A stretch of DNA of 64,000 nucleotides from Brevundimonas sp. EYE_349 (lineage in GTDB: Bacteria; Pseudomonadota; Alphaproteobacteria; Caulobacterales; Caulobacteraceae). Below are positions 43,769 through 54,000 of the stretch, in pieces. The first letter of the stretch is position 1. Each line of letters starts with the position of its first letter. Both the position numbers and the translations under genes were made by a program. The stretch spans positions 186,001 to 250,000 of the forward strand of contig NZ_JAHXPB010000006.1 in the NCBI RefSeq assembly GCF_023147505.1, read 5' to 3'. The notes under the pieces were generated by a model. It saw only the letters and a program-made list of their open reading frames with translations, had not been told where the DNA came from and ran no database searches.

Positions 43769-44242
43769 ATGGGGTCCCAGTCCATTCCACTCTCACGCCG
43801 CAGTCTCATCGCCATGGGAACGGGCGCCCTGGCGGTCGCGGCCTGCGCCCCGGTCGGTCGCGCGTCGAACGAGCTCGCCGTCTACAAGACGCCGACCTGC
43901 GCCTGTTGCACGGCCTGGGTGGATCACATGCGCGCCGCGGGCTTCGAGGCGCGGATCAGCGAGCTTCCCAGTCTCCGCTCGATCCGCAGCACCCAAGGCG
44001 TGCCCGAAGCCCTCGCGTCCTGTCACACCGCCCTGATCGGGGGCTATGTTCTGGAGGGCCATGTGCCGGCCGAGGACGTGAGACGGCTTCTGGCCGAGCG
44101 TCCCAAGGCCGTGGGCCTGGCGGTTCCGGCGATGCCCCTGGGGTCGCCGGGCATGGAGACGCCGGACGGCCAGCGCGAGCCCTATGAGACCCTGCTGATC
44201 CTCGAGGGCGGCGGCACACGCGTCTTCGCGCGTCACAGCTAG
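43769..44242 (+). CDS. DUF411 metal-binding protein, copy 2
   Basis: A 157-residue exported protein with a Tat-like N-terminus (SRRSLIAMGTGALAVAACAP) that also offers a lipobox-like Cys. The mature domain has YKTPTCACCTAWVDHM, ASCHTALIGGYVLEGHVPAEDV and PGMETPDGQREPYETLL. Same family as 13882-14349, with identical order of motifs. It precedes a PepSY membrane protein by 13 bases. Confidence 0.9.
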   Translation: MGSQSIPLSRRSLIAMGTGALAVAACAPVGRASNELAVYKTPTCACCTAWVDHMRAAGFEARISELPSLRSIRSTQGVPEALASCHTALIGGYVLEGHVPAEDVRRLLAERPKAVGLAVPAMPLGSPGMETPDGQREPYETLLILEGGGTRVFARHS

Positions 44243-44255
44243 TCGGGTTCGTTCC

Positions 44256-44984
44256 ATGAAGGTTCTCAGGCTGTCGACCCAGCTTCACAAATGGGTCGCC
44301 CTCGTGGTGGGGCTGCAGGTTCTGTTCTGGGTCGGCGGCGGTCTGGTCATGACCGTCATTCCGATCGAGACGGTGCGTAGCGAACATCGCGCGGCCGAAC
44401 TCAAGCCGGCTCTGCTTGAGGTTGGAGCTCTTCCGACCCTCGCCGTCGTGGCCCGTCGCGCGGGCGTGGCCCCTGTCGAGGCGGAGCTGCGCACGACGCC
44501 GCGCGGACCCGCCTGGACTTTGAAACCGGCGGACGGAGAGCCCGTCGTCGTGTCCGCCGTCACGGGCCTTCCGTTCGGGCCGATGTCCGCTGGCGAGGCC
44601 TCGGCGTTCGCCCGGACGGGCTACAAGGGCGAGGCGAAGGTGTCCGACGCCGTGCTGCTGGCCACGGCGCCTCAGGAAACCGGCCGGACAGGACCGCTCT
44701 GGAGGGTCGATTTCGCCGACCGCGAACGGACGACCTTCTATCTGTCGCCGGCCACCGGAGAGGTCGTGACGCGCCGCTCGGGCGTCTGGCGGTTCTATGA
44801 CTTCTTCTGGCGGCTCCACATCATGGACTGGAAGACCGGCGAGAACTTCAACCATCCGCTGATCATCATCACGACCTTCCTCACCCTGAGCATCGTGATC
44901 ACCGGGATCATCCTGCTATGGATCCGCCTAGCGCGTGATCTGAAGGCTTTCCGGGCGTCTCGGCGGACGGGCGGTTCGAGTTGA
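44256..44984 (+). CDS. PepSY-domain membrane protein
   Basis: A 242-residue protein with an N-terminal helix (HKWVALVVGLQVLFWVGGGLVMTVI), a periplasmic PepSY-like region (DFADRERTTFYLSPATGEVVTRRSGVWRFYDFFWRLHIMDW) and a C-terminal helix. Such proteins accompany metal or siderophore systems and may take part in electron transfer. It follows the DUF411 gene closely and is probably in its operon. Confidence 0.82.
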   Translation: MKVLRLSTQLHKWVALVVGLQVLFWVGGGLVMTVIPIETVRSEHRAAELKPALLEVGALPTLAVVARRAGVAPVEAELRTTPRGPAWTLKPADGEPVVVSAVTGLPFGPMSAGEASAFARTGYKGEAKVSDAVLLATAPQETGRTGPLWRVDFADRERTTFYLSPATGEVVTRRSGVWRFYDFFWRLHIMDWKTGENFNHPLIIITTFLTLSIVITGIILLWIRLARDLKAFRASRRTGGSS

Positions 44985-45014
44985 TGCGGGTTGCGCCCGG
45001 GCGCGGGCGGGTGG

Positions 45015-46286
45015 TCAGGTCAGGCGGTGAGAGATTTCGGTCAGGCCTCGCAGGTCGGAGCCGAAGCGCGCGATCGATCCCCGGTGCCGGTCCAACTCCC
45101 CATAGGGCAGATATCGGACGTCCAGGTCCGAGATCCGGCTGAAAGCCGGCCGCTGGAGCTGGGCCCGGACATCGCCTTCCCGGCTGTCCGGCGCCACCAG
45201 AAAGAGACCGGCGGACGTGTGGAGTTCACCCGAGAGCGCCAGATCCAGCATGCGCACCACGCCGGAATAGATGGTGGTGGAGTGCTCGACTTCGAAGGCC
45301 GCCGCTACGCGATCCGGCGAGGCATCGAGCCAGAGGACGTCGATCAGACGGATCGACTCGGCGCCAGCGCCGTTCGCCAGCGCCGTCGGAAGTTGATCGA
45401 GACAGCCCTCGCCGAGACGCGCGCCGTCATGGAGCCGGCTCTGGTCGTTGGCGGCGATCCAGACCCGATAGCCGAGCGCGCGTCCCAGATCACGAAGCCA
45501 GGCCTGGATTTCCGTGTGCGTGCGATCCGTCTCGCGTTGCTGCGCCGTCGCCTTCTCGAACTTCAGGGCTTCCGCGCGGGCTTGGGCGAGCCGTTCTTCC
45601 CACCCCTGGCGCGAGAGCGCGTCACCGGCGGGGGGCGGCGCCGGATACCGCCCTGACCCGACATCGAACAGGAATCCCGCGAGGGCGCCCAGATCGTTCG
45701 ACAGAAGGTCACGATATCGGGCGTTCAGCGCCAGGAGGCCCTCCCGCATGGCCAGATAATGTTCCCAGCTGCCGAGCTTCACCTTCGAGCCGGTGATCGC
45801 GTTGTAACCGTTGACGATGGCGGTGTTGAACGGGGGCGCATGCGTGGGGTGCAGGAAATAGATCAGGTTGGCGACGGCCGGCCCGAGGCCCTTGATCTTG
45901 AGTTGATCGATCGTGCGGATGCCGGAGAGAATCTCGTCGGCTGTGGAACAGCCGCTGCAATGATGCAGCAGGCGGCCGAAGGCGCGCTGGTTCGCCGGGT
46001 TCTCGTAGATGTCGGGGATCCTCAACTTGGGCTTCCACAGAAAGGCGTGGTCGGCGCCCTTGAAGATCTGTCGCTGCTCGGCGACGGAATGGACGATGGT
46101 CTCCAGGGACGAGCCGCGATAGGCGACACCGAAGCGGCCCGTCTCGATCTCCTCGACTACCTGGCCGATGCCCCGGCGGATCGACCGGAAATTCTTCAGC
46201 CGTTCATCCCACAGGAACCAGGTCTGGTAGGTCGCCGAGGGATCGTTACGCCATTGCGCGATGAGGTCTCGAAGTCTGTCCGGCAC
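45015..46286 (-). CDS. Predicted HhH plus PD-(D/E)XK nuclease-like protein
   Basis: A 423-residue soluble protein. Residues about 120-145 (IRTIDQLKIKGLGPAVANLIYFLHP) look like a helix-hairpin-helix DNA-binding motif. A coiled, charged linker lies near 230-265. The C-terminal part has IDVLWLD (315-321) and FEVEHSTTIYSG (from 331), a PD-(D/E)XK-like core with Asp, Glu and a following beta strand (AGLFLVAPD). No methyltransferase or other partner adjoins it. It could be a stand-alone restriction-like or DNA-repair nuclease. Family name not known to me. Confidence 0.7.
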   Translation of the reverse strand: MPDRLRDLIAQWRNDPSATYQTWFLWDERLKNFRSIRRGIGQVVEEIETGRFGVAYRGSSLETIVHSVAEQRQIFKGADHAFLWKPKLRIPDIYENPANQRAFGRLLHHCSGCSTADEILSGIRTIDQLKIKGLGPAVANLIYFLHPTHAPPFNTAIVNGYNAITGSKVKLGSWEHYLAMREGLLALNARYRDLLSNDLGALAGFLFDVGSGRYPAPPPAGDALSRQGWEERLAQARAEALKFEKATAQQRETDRTHTEIQAWLRDLGRALGYRVWIAANDQSRLHDGARLGEGCLDQLPTALANGAGAESIRLIDVLWLDASPDRVAAAFEVEHSTTIYSGVVRMLDLALSGELHTSAGLFLVAPDSREGDVRAQLQRPAFSRISDLDVRYLPYGELDRHRGSIARFGSDLRGLTEISHRLT

Positions 46287-46495
46287 GCCATCCTCTCAGA
46301 TCCTGAATCTTCCCTCCCAGCGTAAGCGGGTCTGCGCTGAAGCGCCACTGGAGCGGCTCTTCTGCGGTCGATCATGCTCCCGACGGACGGCGATGAAGGG
46401 CGTTCGTCATGGTCGCGACTGAAGCGGACGGCGCGCGCCGTCCGGCGCGGTCGCGTCTTGACTCGAAGGGCCTCGAAGCGCCTATCTCGGCCGCC

Positions 46496-46858
46496 ATGTG
46501 GAATATTGTCCGCGTCCTTCTGTTCGCCCTCGCGGTGGCCGGGTTCATCGGCCAGTCGTCGGCGCACGCCACTCCGGTTCAGGTGTTCGAGGCGACGGCG
46601 GCAATGCCGGAGGCGGACTGCGCCGAGATGATGGACATGGCGGACGAAGCCGTCGACGACGCCGAAGGCCCGTGCAGCAAGATGACGCCGGATTGCATCG
46701 CCAAGATGGGCTGCGCCGCCGTCGCCTCGCCGATGCCGCCCGCGCCGGCGATCGAGCATCCGCTCGGGTCGGGGGCGAAATCGTTCGCCGAGGTCGATGT
46801 CGCGCTGGAAGGCGCGGGTCCGCTTCCACTGAAGAGTCCGCCCAAACCGCTGTCGTAG
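46496..46858 (+). CDS. Small exported acidic Cys/Met protein upstream of cusC
   Basis: A 120-residue protein with a signal peptide (ending SSAHA) and a mature part rich in Met, Asp and Cys: DCAEMMDMADEAVDDAEGPCSKMTPDCIAKMGC. Likely a periplasmic copper-binding protein. It occupies the same slot before an outer-membrane efflux gene as the His/Cys protein at 5905-6306. No named family recognised. Confidence 0.65.
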   Translation: MWNIVRVLLFALAVAGFIGQSSAHATPVQVFEATAAMPEADCAEMMDMADEAVDDAEGPCSKMTPDCIAKMGCAAVASPMPPAPAIEHPLGSGAKSFAEVDVALEGAGPLPLKSPPKPLS

Positions 46859-46970
46859 ACTGCTTTCGCTGATCGGAAAGCCGCGCACCGCTTCGCGGCG
46901 TCCGCCGATCGACTGAGGTCTGCGCCTGCGTCACGCCGCGAGGTGGACGCGGCGGTTATCGAGAATTCTC

Positions 46971-48302
46971 ATGATCATTCGCTTCGGCACGGCGGCCTCT
47001 GTCGTGCGCCGTCTTTCGGCCGTTCCCTTGCCGCGACGCGTGCGGCGGCCTTGCTGGTTGGGCGCCGTTCACCGGCCGTGGCCACTGTCGGCAGTCCTCG
47101 TGGTGGCACTCTGGACCGCGCCGGCCCGCGCCGATCCTCAGACCTTCGACGAGGCTCTGGCCCGCGCCGCCAGCGATGCGCCGCGCCTGAGAGCCAGCGC
47201 TCTGGGCGTCGACGCGGCTCGGGCCGCCGCGCCCGCCGCCGGGCGTCTGCCGGATCCGCGTCTCAAATTCGGCCTCGACGGTTTTCCGGTGACTGGGCCG
47301 TTGGCGGGCCAGTTCGGCGAGGACGATTTCACCGCCCTGCGGATCGGGGTCGAGCAGGATCTGCCGAGCCGGGCGCGCCGCCGGGCGGAGCGGGACCTGG
47401 CCGAGGCCGCCGTCGGCGTCGCCGTGGCGGATGAGGCCACCGCCCTGCGGGAGGTTCGGATCGCGGCCGGCGTGGCCTGGATCGACCTCTACTACGCGGA
47501 CCGCAAGCTGGCGGTCGTCGATCAGATTCTGGCGACCCTGCAACCCCTCTGGGAGGCGGCCCCGTCCGGCGTGGCCTCGGGCTCCGAACGGCCGGCCGCC
47601 GCCCTGATCCCGATCCAGCTGAAGGCGGCCCTGGACGACCGCCGGAGCCGGCTCCTCGCGGATCGGGACGCGGCCCGGGCCGAGCTGACCCGCTGGACCG
47701 GCGATCCGGCGGCGAGCACGCAGGGAGAGCCGCCCCGGGCGGGACTCGATCCCACGCGTCTGCGAGCGGGACTCGAGGATTTGCCGGCGCTCCGGGCCTA
47801 CGCCGCCGAGCGACGTCGCGCCGACGCCGAACTGGATCTGGCGCGCGCCGGCCGCCGGCCGGACTGGTCGGTGGAGGCTAGCTATCAACGTCGCGATCCC
47901 CGGTTCGGAGACATGGTGTCCGTGGGCGCCAGCGTCAGTCTGCCGCTTTTTCAGAGAGAACGTCAGGAATCCTTGATCGCCGCCCGGGCGGCCGACGCGC
48001 TGAGAGTGAGCTCGGAGCGCGATGCGACGCGGCGACGCCTGGAAGCCGATCTGCGGCGCGCCCTGGCCCGGCAGGCGACCGATCAGGACCTGTGGATCCG
48101 GGCGCGGGACGTGGTGCTGCCCGCTGTGGTGCAGCAATCAGACCTGGAGACGGCGGCCTATGCCGCCGGCCGCATCGGGATCGGCGACATCATCCGTGCT
48201 TTCACCGCCGTGGCGGAGGCCCGGCTCGACGTGCTTGACAAGGAAGCGGCGGCGGTTCGGGGCGCCGTCGAGATCAGCCTGACCTATGGGGGTGACAGAT
48301 GA
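46971..48302 (+). CDS. cusC: CusC-type outer-membrane efflux factor
   Basis: A 443-residue TolC-family protein. The N-terminus is longer than usual before the signal segment (PLSAVLVVALWTAPARA, near residues 38-54), so the true start may be further in. The duplicated OEP pattern is seen in FDEALARAASDAPRLRASALG and LRIGVEQDLPSRARRRAERDLAE, later VGASVSLPLFQRERQESLIAARA. The stop overlaps cusB (ATGA). Confidence 0.9.
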   Translation: MIIRFGTAASVVRRLSAVPLPRRVRRPCWLGAVHRPWPLSAVLVVALWTAPARADPQTFDEALARAASDAPRLRASALGVDAARAAAPAAGRLPDPRLKFGLDGFPVTGPLAGQFGEDDFTALRIGVEQDLPSRARRRAERDLAEAAVGVAVADEATALREVRIAAGVAWIDLYYADRKLAVVDQILATLQPLWEAAPSGVASGSERPAAALIPIQLKAALDDRRSRLLADRDAARAELTRWTGDPAASTQGEPPRAGLDPTRLRAGLEDLPALRAYAAERRRADAELDLARAGRRPDWSVEASYQRRDPRFGDMVSVGASVSLPLFQRERQESLIAARAADALRVSSERDATRRRLEADLRRALARQATDQDLWIRARDVVLPAVVQQSDLETAAYAAGRIGIGDIIRAFTAVAEARLDVLDKEAAAVRGAVEISLTYGGDR

Positions 48303-49600
48303 CCGGATTTGGCGACAAGCGTCTGGCGATGGCGGCCGCGGCGCTCCTGCTGGTCGCCATCGGGGCCGGCGCGGGCGTCCTGATCTCCCAGCGGACGCGA
48401 AGCGGGGCGAATGACGCCGCTACGGAGCGGAAGGTGCTCTACTGGTACGATCCAATGGTCCCGAACGAACGGTATCCGGGGCCAGGCAAGTCGTCCATGA
48501 ACATGGACACCATCCCGAAATACGCGGACGAGGTGGGTTCGGGGGCTGGCGTCCGCATCGATCCGTCGCTGACCCAGAACCTGGGCGCCCGGTTCGCCTT
48601 CGTGCGTCGCGGCGTGCTGGAGGCCGATGCCGAGGCCACCGCCGTCATCGACTTCAACCAGCGCGACATCGCCGTGGTCCAGGCGCGCGCGGACGGATTC
48701 GTGCGAAGGGTCTACGATCGCGCGCCGGGCGATGTGATCGCCGCCGGCGCGCCCCTGGTGGACCTGCTCATCCCGTCCTGGGGCGGCGCCCAGGCCGAAT
48801 ATCTGGCGGTGCGACGCACCGGCGATACGTCCCTGATCCGCGCGGCGCGGCAGCGACTGGTCCTGTTGGGCATGTCCGAGGCGTTGATCGCCGCGATCGA
48901 GCGCAGCGGGCGGGCGCGAAACACCATCACGATCACGGCGCCCGCCGGCGGCGTGGTCAAGACCTTGGGCGTGCGTTCGGGCATGAGCGTGGCTCAGGGC
49001 GCGACCTTGGCCGAAATCAACGGCCTGACGACCGTCTGGCTCAACGCCGCCATTCCGGAGGCGTTGGCGGGCCAGCTGCGGGTCGGGCAATCCGTCGCGG
49101 TCACCCTGGCCGCATTCCCGGGCGAGCGCTTCACCGGCCGCCTGACCGCCCTGTTGCCGGAGCTCGTCGGCGATAGCCGTACGGTCACCGCGCGAATAGA
49201 AATGGACAGTCGGGGAGGGCGTCTCAGGCCCGGCATGTTCGGCCGCATCACCTTCGGCGGCGGTTCGACCTCGGCTCTGCTCGTGCCGACCGAGGCGGTG
49301 ATCCGGACCGGCGAGCGTGACCTCGTCATGCTCGCCCTCCCGGAAGGCCGCTTTCAGGCGGCGGAGGTCCGCATCGGACGGGAAGCCGGCGGCCGGACCG
49401 AGGTTCTCGCCGGCCTCAGGGAGGGCGAACGGATCGTCGCGTCGGGCCAGTTCCTGATCGACTCCGAAGCCAATATGTCGGGGGTCGCGGCCCGGCCGAT
49501 CGGGGAGGTCGAACGGGCCGCCGCCGCGCCGTTGGCCGAAGGCCGGTCGGTCGCCGGCGGGCCGGCGGCGTCCGCTGCGCGCGCGAGGCCCGCGCAATGA
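48299..49600 (+). CDS. cusB: CusB-type periplasmic adaptor of Cu/Ag efflux pump
   Basis: A 433-residue membrane-fusion protein. One anchor helix (residues about 10-30), then the small heavy-metal-binding segment [28 protein letters not shown], which holds the Met residues used to bind Cu(I)/Ag(I), then lipoyl, hairpin and barrel domains. ATGA overlaps with both cusC and cusA. Confidence 0.92.
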   Translation: MTGFGDKRLAMAAAALLLVAIGAGAGVLISQRTRSGANDAATERKVLYWYDPMVPNERYPGPGKSSMNMDTIPKYADEVGSGAGVRIDPSLTQNLGARFAFVRRGVLEADAEATAVIDFNQRDIAVVQARADGFVRRVYDRAPGDVIAAGAPLVDLLIPSWGGAQAEYLAVRRTGDTSLIRAARQRLVLLGMSEALIAAIERSGRARNTITITAPAGGVVKTLGVRSGMSVAQGATLAEINGLTTVWLNAAIPEALAGQLRVGQSVAVTLAAFPGERFTGRLTALLPELVGDSRTVTARIEMDSRGGRLRPGMFGRITFGGGSTSALLVPTEAVIRTGERDLVMLALPEGRFQAAEVRIGREAGGRTEVLAGLREGERIVASGQFLIDSEANMSGVAARPIGEVERAAAAPLAEGRSVAGGPAASAARARPAQ

Positions 49601-52600
49601 TCACTGCCGTCATTCGCGCCTCGGTCAAGGGGCGTTTCCTCGTCCTGATGGCCGCCTTCGCCCTGCTCGCGGCCGGCCTGTGGGCGGTGCGAAGCACGCC
49701 GGTCGACGCCCTGCCGGACCTGTCGGATGTGCAGGTCATCATCCGCACCAACTACCCGGGCCAGGCGCCCCAGATCGTCGAGAACCAGGTCACCTATCCG
49801 CTGGCGACGACCATGCTGTCGGTGCCCGGCGCGCGGACGGTGCGGGGCTACTCCTTTTTCGGGGACAGCTTCGTCTATGTGCTTTTCGAGGACGGGACCG
49901 ATCTCTACTGGGCCCGGTCCCGGGTGCTTGAATATCTGAACCAGGTTCAAGCGCGGCTTCCGGCCACGGTCCAACCGGCGCTGGGTCCCGACGCCACCGG
50001 CGTGGGATGGGTCTATGAGTACGCCCTGGTCGATCGGACCGGCCGCCACGATCTGGCGCAGTTGCGCAGCCTGCAGGACTGGTTTCTCCGCTACGAGCTG
50101 AAGACCGTGCCGGGCGTGGCGGAGGTCGCCAGCCTGGGCGGCATGGTGCGGCAGTATCAGGTGGTGCTCGACCCCGTCCGGCTCGCCGCGTACGGCGTGA
50201 CCCATCAGGCCGCGGTGGAGGCCATCCAGCGCGCCAACGGCGAAACGGGCGGGTCCGTGCTGGAGCTTGCCGAGGCCGAGTATATGGTGCGCGCCAACGG
50301 CTATCTGACCGAGCTGGAGGACTTCCGGGCCATACCGCTCCGCACCGCGGCCGGCGGGGTTCCGATCCGGCTCGGCGATGTCGCCACGGTTCAGATCGGT
50401 CCGGAGATGCGGCGCGGGATCGCCGAATTGAACGGGCAGGGCGAGGTCGCCGGCGGCGTCGTCATCCTCCGGTCCGGCGGGAACGCGCGGTCAACGATCG
50501 CCGCCGTCGCCGAGAAGCTCGAGACGCTCAAGGCCGGACTGCCCCCGGGCGTCGAGGTCGTGACCACCTACGACAGGTCCCGGCTCATCGATCGGGCGAT
50601 CGAGAACCTGAGCGGCAAGCTGATCGAGGAATTCCTCATCGTCGCCCTGGTCTGCGGCCTGTTCCTCTGGCACGCGCGATCCGCGCTTGTCGCCATCCTG
50701 ACACTGCCGCTCGGCGTGCTGGCGGCCTTCCTGGTCATGAATGTGCAGGGGGTGAACGCCAACATCATGTCGCTGGGCGGGATCGCCATCGCCATCGGGG
50801 CCATGGTCGATGCGGCGGTGGTCATGATCGAGAACGCCCATAAGCACATCGAGCGATGGGAGCACGATCATCCTGACGACAGGCTGGACGGCGAAACCCG
50901 CTGGGCCGTGATCACCGAGGCCGCCGTCGAGGTCGGGCCTGCGCTGTTCCTCAGCCTGGTGATCATCACCCTGTCGTTCATCCCCGTGTTCAGCCTGCAG
51001 GCGCAGGAAGGCCGGTTGTTCGCGCCTCTGGCCTTCACCAAGAGCTATGCGATGGCGGCGGCCGCGATCCTGTCGATCACCCTCGTCCCCGTGCTGATGG
51101 GCTATCTGATCCGCGGGCGGATACCGGCGGAGCGGAGCAATCCGATCAATCGCTGGCTGACACATGCCTATTGCGGACCTTTGGACTGGGTGCTCAGATA
51201 TCCGAAGCGGACCCTGCTGATCGCCCTCGCGGCCTTCACGACCACGGCCTGGCCGTTGAGTCAGCTGGGCGGCGAGTTCATGCCGGCGATGGATGAAGGC
51301 GACCTGCTCTACATGCCGTCCGCACAGCCCGGCCTGTCCGCCGCCGAGGCCGCGGAACTGCTGCAGCAGACGGACCGCATGATCCGCACGGTGCCGGAAG
51401 TGGCGACCGTGTTCGGCAAGGCGGGCCGGGCGGAAACCGCGACGGATCCGGCTCCGCTGGAAATGTTTGAGACCACCATTCAGTTCAAACCGCGCGATGA
51501 ATGGCGCCACGGCATGACTCCGGAGAAGCTGGTCGAGGAGCTCGACCGCGCGGTTCAGGTGCCGGGATTGTCCAACGTCTGGGTTCCGCCCATCCGCAAT
51601 CGCATCGACATGCTGGCGACGGGCATCAAGAGCCCGGTCGGCGTCAAGGTGTCCGGCGCTGACCTCGGTCAGATCGACCGCATCGCCGCCGAGGTCGAAG
51701 AGATCGCCCGATCCGTGCCAGGCGTGAGCTCGGCGCTGGCCGAGCGGCTGACGGGCGGCCGTTACATCGATATCGACATCGACCGCGACGCGGCGGGCCG
51801 GTACGGGCTCAACATCGCCGATGTGCAGTCGATCGTCTCCGGCGCGATCGGCGGCGAGACCATCGGCCAGACCGTGGAGGGCGTGGCGCGCTATCCCATC
51901 AGCGTGCGCTATCCGCGCGAGTTGAGGGACAGCGTGGAGCAGCTGCGAGCCCTGCCGATCCTGACGCCTTCAGGCCAGCAGATCACCCTGGGCGCCGTCG
52001 CCGATCTGCGGGTCGCCGACGGGCCGCCGATGCTGAAGTCCGAGAACGGCCGGCCGACCACCTGGGTCTATGTCGACGTGCGGGGACGCGACCTGGCCTC
52101 GGTCGTCGCGGATCTGCGTCGAGCGGTGGCCAGCGATGTCACGCTCACGCCTGGCGTGAGCATCGCCTACTCGGGCCAGTTCGAATATCTCGAACGGGCG
52201 ACCGCGCGGCTCAGGATCGTTGTCCCGGCCACGCTGGCGATCATCTTCATCCTGCTCTACCTGACCTTCGGGCGCTTCGACGAAGCCCTGCTGATCATGG
52301 CCACCCTGCCGTTCGCCCTGACCGGGGGGATCTGGCTGCTCTATCTACTCGGCTTTCACCAGTCCGTCGCCACCGGCGTCGGCTTCATCGCCCTGGCCGG
52401 CCTCTCGGCCGAGTTCGGCGTGGTGATGCTGATCTATCTGAAGCACGCATTGAAGGATCGCGGAGCCGACCCCGATCGCGGACAGGTCGAAGACGCCGTT
52501 CGCGAAGGCGCCCTGCTGCGGGTCCGGCCCAAGGCCATGACGGTCGCCGTTGTCCTCGCGGGCCTGTTTCCGATTCTGATCGGCCACGGCGCGGGCTCGG

Positions 52601-52746
52601 AAGTAATGAGCCGGATCGCCGCGCCGGTGATCGGAGGCATGATCACCGCGCCTTTGCTCTCGATGCTCGTTATCCCGGCGGGCTATCTTCTCCTCAGGCG
52701 CCGCAAGGCCCGTTCGACCCTCTCAACCCAAGGAGCGACTCCATGA
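49597..52746 (+). CDS. cusA: CusA-type Cu/Ag RND efflux transporter
   Basis: A 1049-residue, 12-helix pump. The helix-4 signature reads [21 protein letters not shown], the HME4 (Cu/Ag) form, and so differs from the CzcA at 8812. Other family blocks are [31 protein letters not shown] and [17 protein letters not shown]. Expressed with cusC, cusB and cusF through ATGA overlaps. Confidence 0.95.
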   Translation: MITAVIRASVKGRFLVLMAAFALLAAGLWAVRSTPVDALPDLSDVQVIIRTNYPGQAPQIVENQVTYPLATTMLSVPGARTVRGYSFFGDSFVYVLFEDGTDLYWARSRVLEYLNQVQARLPATVQPALGPDATGVGWVYEYALVDRTGRHDLAQLRSLQDWFLRYELKTVPGVAEVASLGGMVRQYQVVLDPVRLAAYGVTHQAAVEAIQRANGETGGSVLELAEAEYMVRANGYLTELEDFRAIPLRTAAGGVPIRLGDVATVQIGPEMRRGIAELNGQGEVAGGVVILRSGGNARSTIAAVAEKLETLKAGLPPGVEVVTTYDRSRLIDRAIENLSGKLIEEFLIVALVCGLFLWHARSALVAILTLPLGVLAAFLVMNVQGVNANIMSLGGIAIAIGAMVDAAVVMIENAHKHIERWEHDHPDDRLDGETRWAVITEAAVEVGPALFLSLVIITLSFIPVFSLQAQEGRLFAPLAFTKSYAMAAAAILSITLVPVLMGYLIRGRIPAERSNPINRWLTHAYCGPLDWVLRYPKRTLLIALAAFTTTAWPLSQLGGEFMPAMDEGDLLYMPSAQPGLSAAEAAELLQQTDRMIRTVPEVATVFGKAGRAETATDPAPLEMFETTIQFKPRDEWRHGMTPEKLVEELDRAVQVPGLSNVWVPPIRNRIDMLATGIKSPVGVKVSGADLGQIDRIAAEVEEIARSVPGVSSALAERLTGGRYIDIDIDRDAAGRYGLNIADVQSIVSGAIGGETIGQTVEGVARYPISVRYPRELRDSVEQLRALPILTPSGQQITLGAVADLRVADGPPMLKSENGRPTTWVYVDVRGRDLASVVADLRRAVASDVTLTPGVSIAYSGQFEYLERATARLRIVVPATLAIIFILLYLTFGRFDEALLIMATLPFALTGGIWLLYLLGFHQSVATGVGFIALAGLSAEFGVVMLIYLKHALKDRGADPDRGQVEDAVREGALLRVRPKAMTVAVVLAGLFPILIGHGAGSEVMSRIAAPVIGGMITAPLLSMLVIPAGYLLLRRRKARSTLSTQGATP

Positions 52747-53123
52747 CTCGAACCTTTATCGCACTCGCCGGCGCGGTCATGATGCTATCGGCCTGCGGCC
52801 AACCCGCAGACCCGGCCGCCGAACCGGACGCTGCCGCTCCCGTCGACACGGCTTCCGCGGCCGGCGCGACGGACACGGCGACATCCCCTGCTGCGGGCTC
52901 CAGATCCGGCAGCGGCGCGGGCGTGGTCACCGCCGTGGATGCGGCGGCCGGCACCGTGACGATCAATCACGAGGCTATTCCGGCGGTCGGCTGGCCAGCG
53001 ATGACGATGAGCTTCACGGCAGACCCCGCCGTGGTACAGCAAGCCGCTGTCGGGGATCGCGTCGAGTTCGACCTGACCGTTCAGGGCAACGCGGGTGAAG
53101 TCACCGCCATTCGCCCGGAATAG
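52743..53123 (+). CDS. cusF: CusF-like periplasmic Cu/Ag chaperone (lipoprotein)
   Basis: A 126-residue protein with a lipobox (LSAC near residue 18) and a low-complexity spacer. The OB-fold domain has [16 protein letters not shown], which gives H, W at +8, M at +11 and M at +13, the exact Cu(I) site spacing of E. coli CusF. ATG overlaps the cusA stop. It passes copper to CusB. Confidence 0.92.
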   Translation: MTRTFIALAGAVMMLSACGQPADPAAEPDAAAPVDTASAAGATDTATSPAAGSRSGSGAGVVTAVDAAAGTVTINHEAIPAVGWPAMTMSFTADPAVVQQAAVGDRVEFDLTVQGNAGEVTAIRPE

Positions 53124-53130
53124 CCGGACT

Positions 53131-53180
53131 CGCCTTCACCGTTCGTGCGGGGCGTTGTCAGCGCACGCACGGTGAAGGCG
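53131..53180. terminator. Long inverted repeat between convergent cusF and csp
   Basis: A 12-base perfect stem CGCCTTCACCGT / ACGGTGAAGGCG with further pairing inside (TCGTGCG / CGCACGC nearly). There is no T run, so a bidirectional structure-based terminator or mRNA stabiliser is likely. It lies just after the cusF stop. Confidence 0.6.
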
Positions 53181-53188
53181 GTGCTCCA

Positions 53189-53602
53189 TCAACGGCTCGA
53201 CGGAGTGATCGTGCCAGCCGCCTCCCGGCACGCCTCTTCGCAGCGGCGGCAGGCCTCGGCGCAGATGCGGCAATGTTCATGCATGTCCGCGTGCTTGTCG
53301 CACTCCGCGGCGCAGGCCGCGCAGATGTCGGCGCAAACCTCGAGCTGGCCCTTGATGACCGCCTCGTTGCTCCCCGTGCGGCGCGCGCCGACCGCGCCGG
53401 CGGCCGCGCAGACGTCGGCGCAGTCGAGGTTGAGCCGAATGCATTGTACGAGATCGGCGACCATGGCTTCGCCGAGACAGGCGTCGGCGCAGATGCGGCA
53501 GGTCGCGGCGCACGCGTAGGCCGCCTCGACGGCGCGGATCAGCGCGTCGTTGGTCGAGCCTTTGACGTGAGGATGGGCGCTGATCATGGACTGGATATGC
53601 AT
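53189..53602 (-). CDS. Four-helix-bundle copper-storage protein (Csp type)
   Basis: A 137-residue protein with 16 Cys, most placed as CxxxC pairs along helices: YACAATCRICADACLG, CIRLNLDCADVC, CADICAACAAEC and CRICAEACRRCEEAC. This is the layout of Csp proteins that store many Cu(I) ions inside a bundle. There is no signal peptide, which points to a cytosolic Csp3-like form. Convergent with the cus operon. Confidence 0.92.
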   Translation of the reverse strand: MHIQSMISAHPHVKGSTNDALIRAVEAAYACAATCRICADACLGEAMVADLVQCIRLNLDCADVCAAAGAVGARRTGSNEAVIKGQLEVCADICAACAAECDKHADMHEHCRICAEACRRCEEACREAAGTITPSSR

Positions 53603-53747
53603 GGGATTCTCCGATGGCGGACTCGGTCAACCCGCCGGAACGGCCGCCGTTCCCCGGTGATCGCGTGCGCCGTGAAACGTGAACAGCGTGCCTCCCCGGA
53701 CGCACAGCTAGGCTGGGATCACGCTGTCCGGTCATGCTCCTGAGGGC

Positions 53748-54000
53748 CTATCTGCGGTCGGCAAGCGCCCCATCCTCCACCCGAATACGCCACGCCAGAA
53801 GCATGGCGTTAGCGATGGTCCATGCGAGGGCGATCCAGATTTGGCCGAACGCGAGCGGCAGGACGAGGATTTCGAGGGACGCGATCACATATTTTGGGTG
53901 ACGAGTGAACCGGTAGGGGCCGCGTCTTGGAACTGCAGCGCGACCACGATGGTCACGGCGAGGCCGGCGCAGAATTGGCGGAGCAGTCGCGTCAATACAG
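53748..54000 (-). pseudogene. Isoprenylcysteine methyltransferase-like gene, 3' remnant
   Basis: The C-terminal family block is clear: RRGPYRFTRHPKYVIASLEILVLPLAFGQIWIALAWTIANAMLLAWRIRVEDGAL, ending at 53748. Upstream the family sequence seems to shift frame (AVTIVVALQFQ in a neighbouring frame near 53925-53965), and the first half of the gene is absent. The frame stays open to 54236 but that part is not recognisable. A broken remnant of a membrane methyltransferase. Confidence 0.7.
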
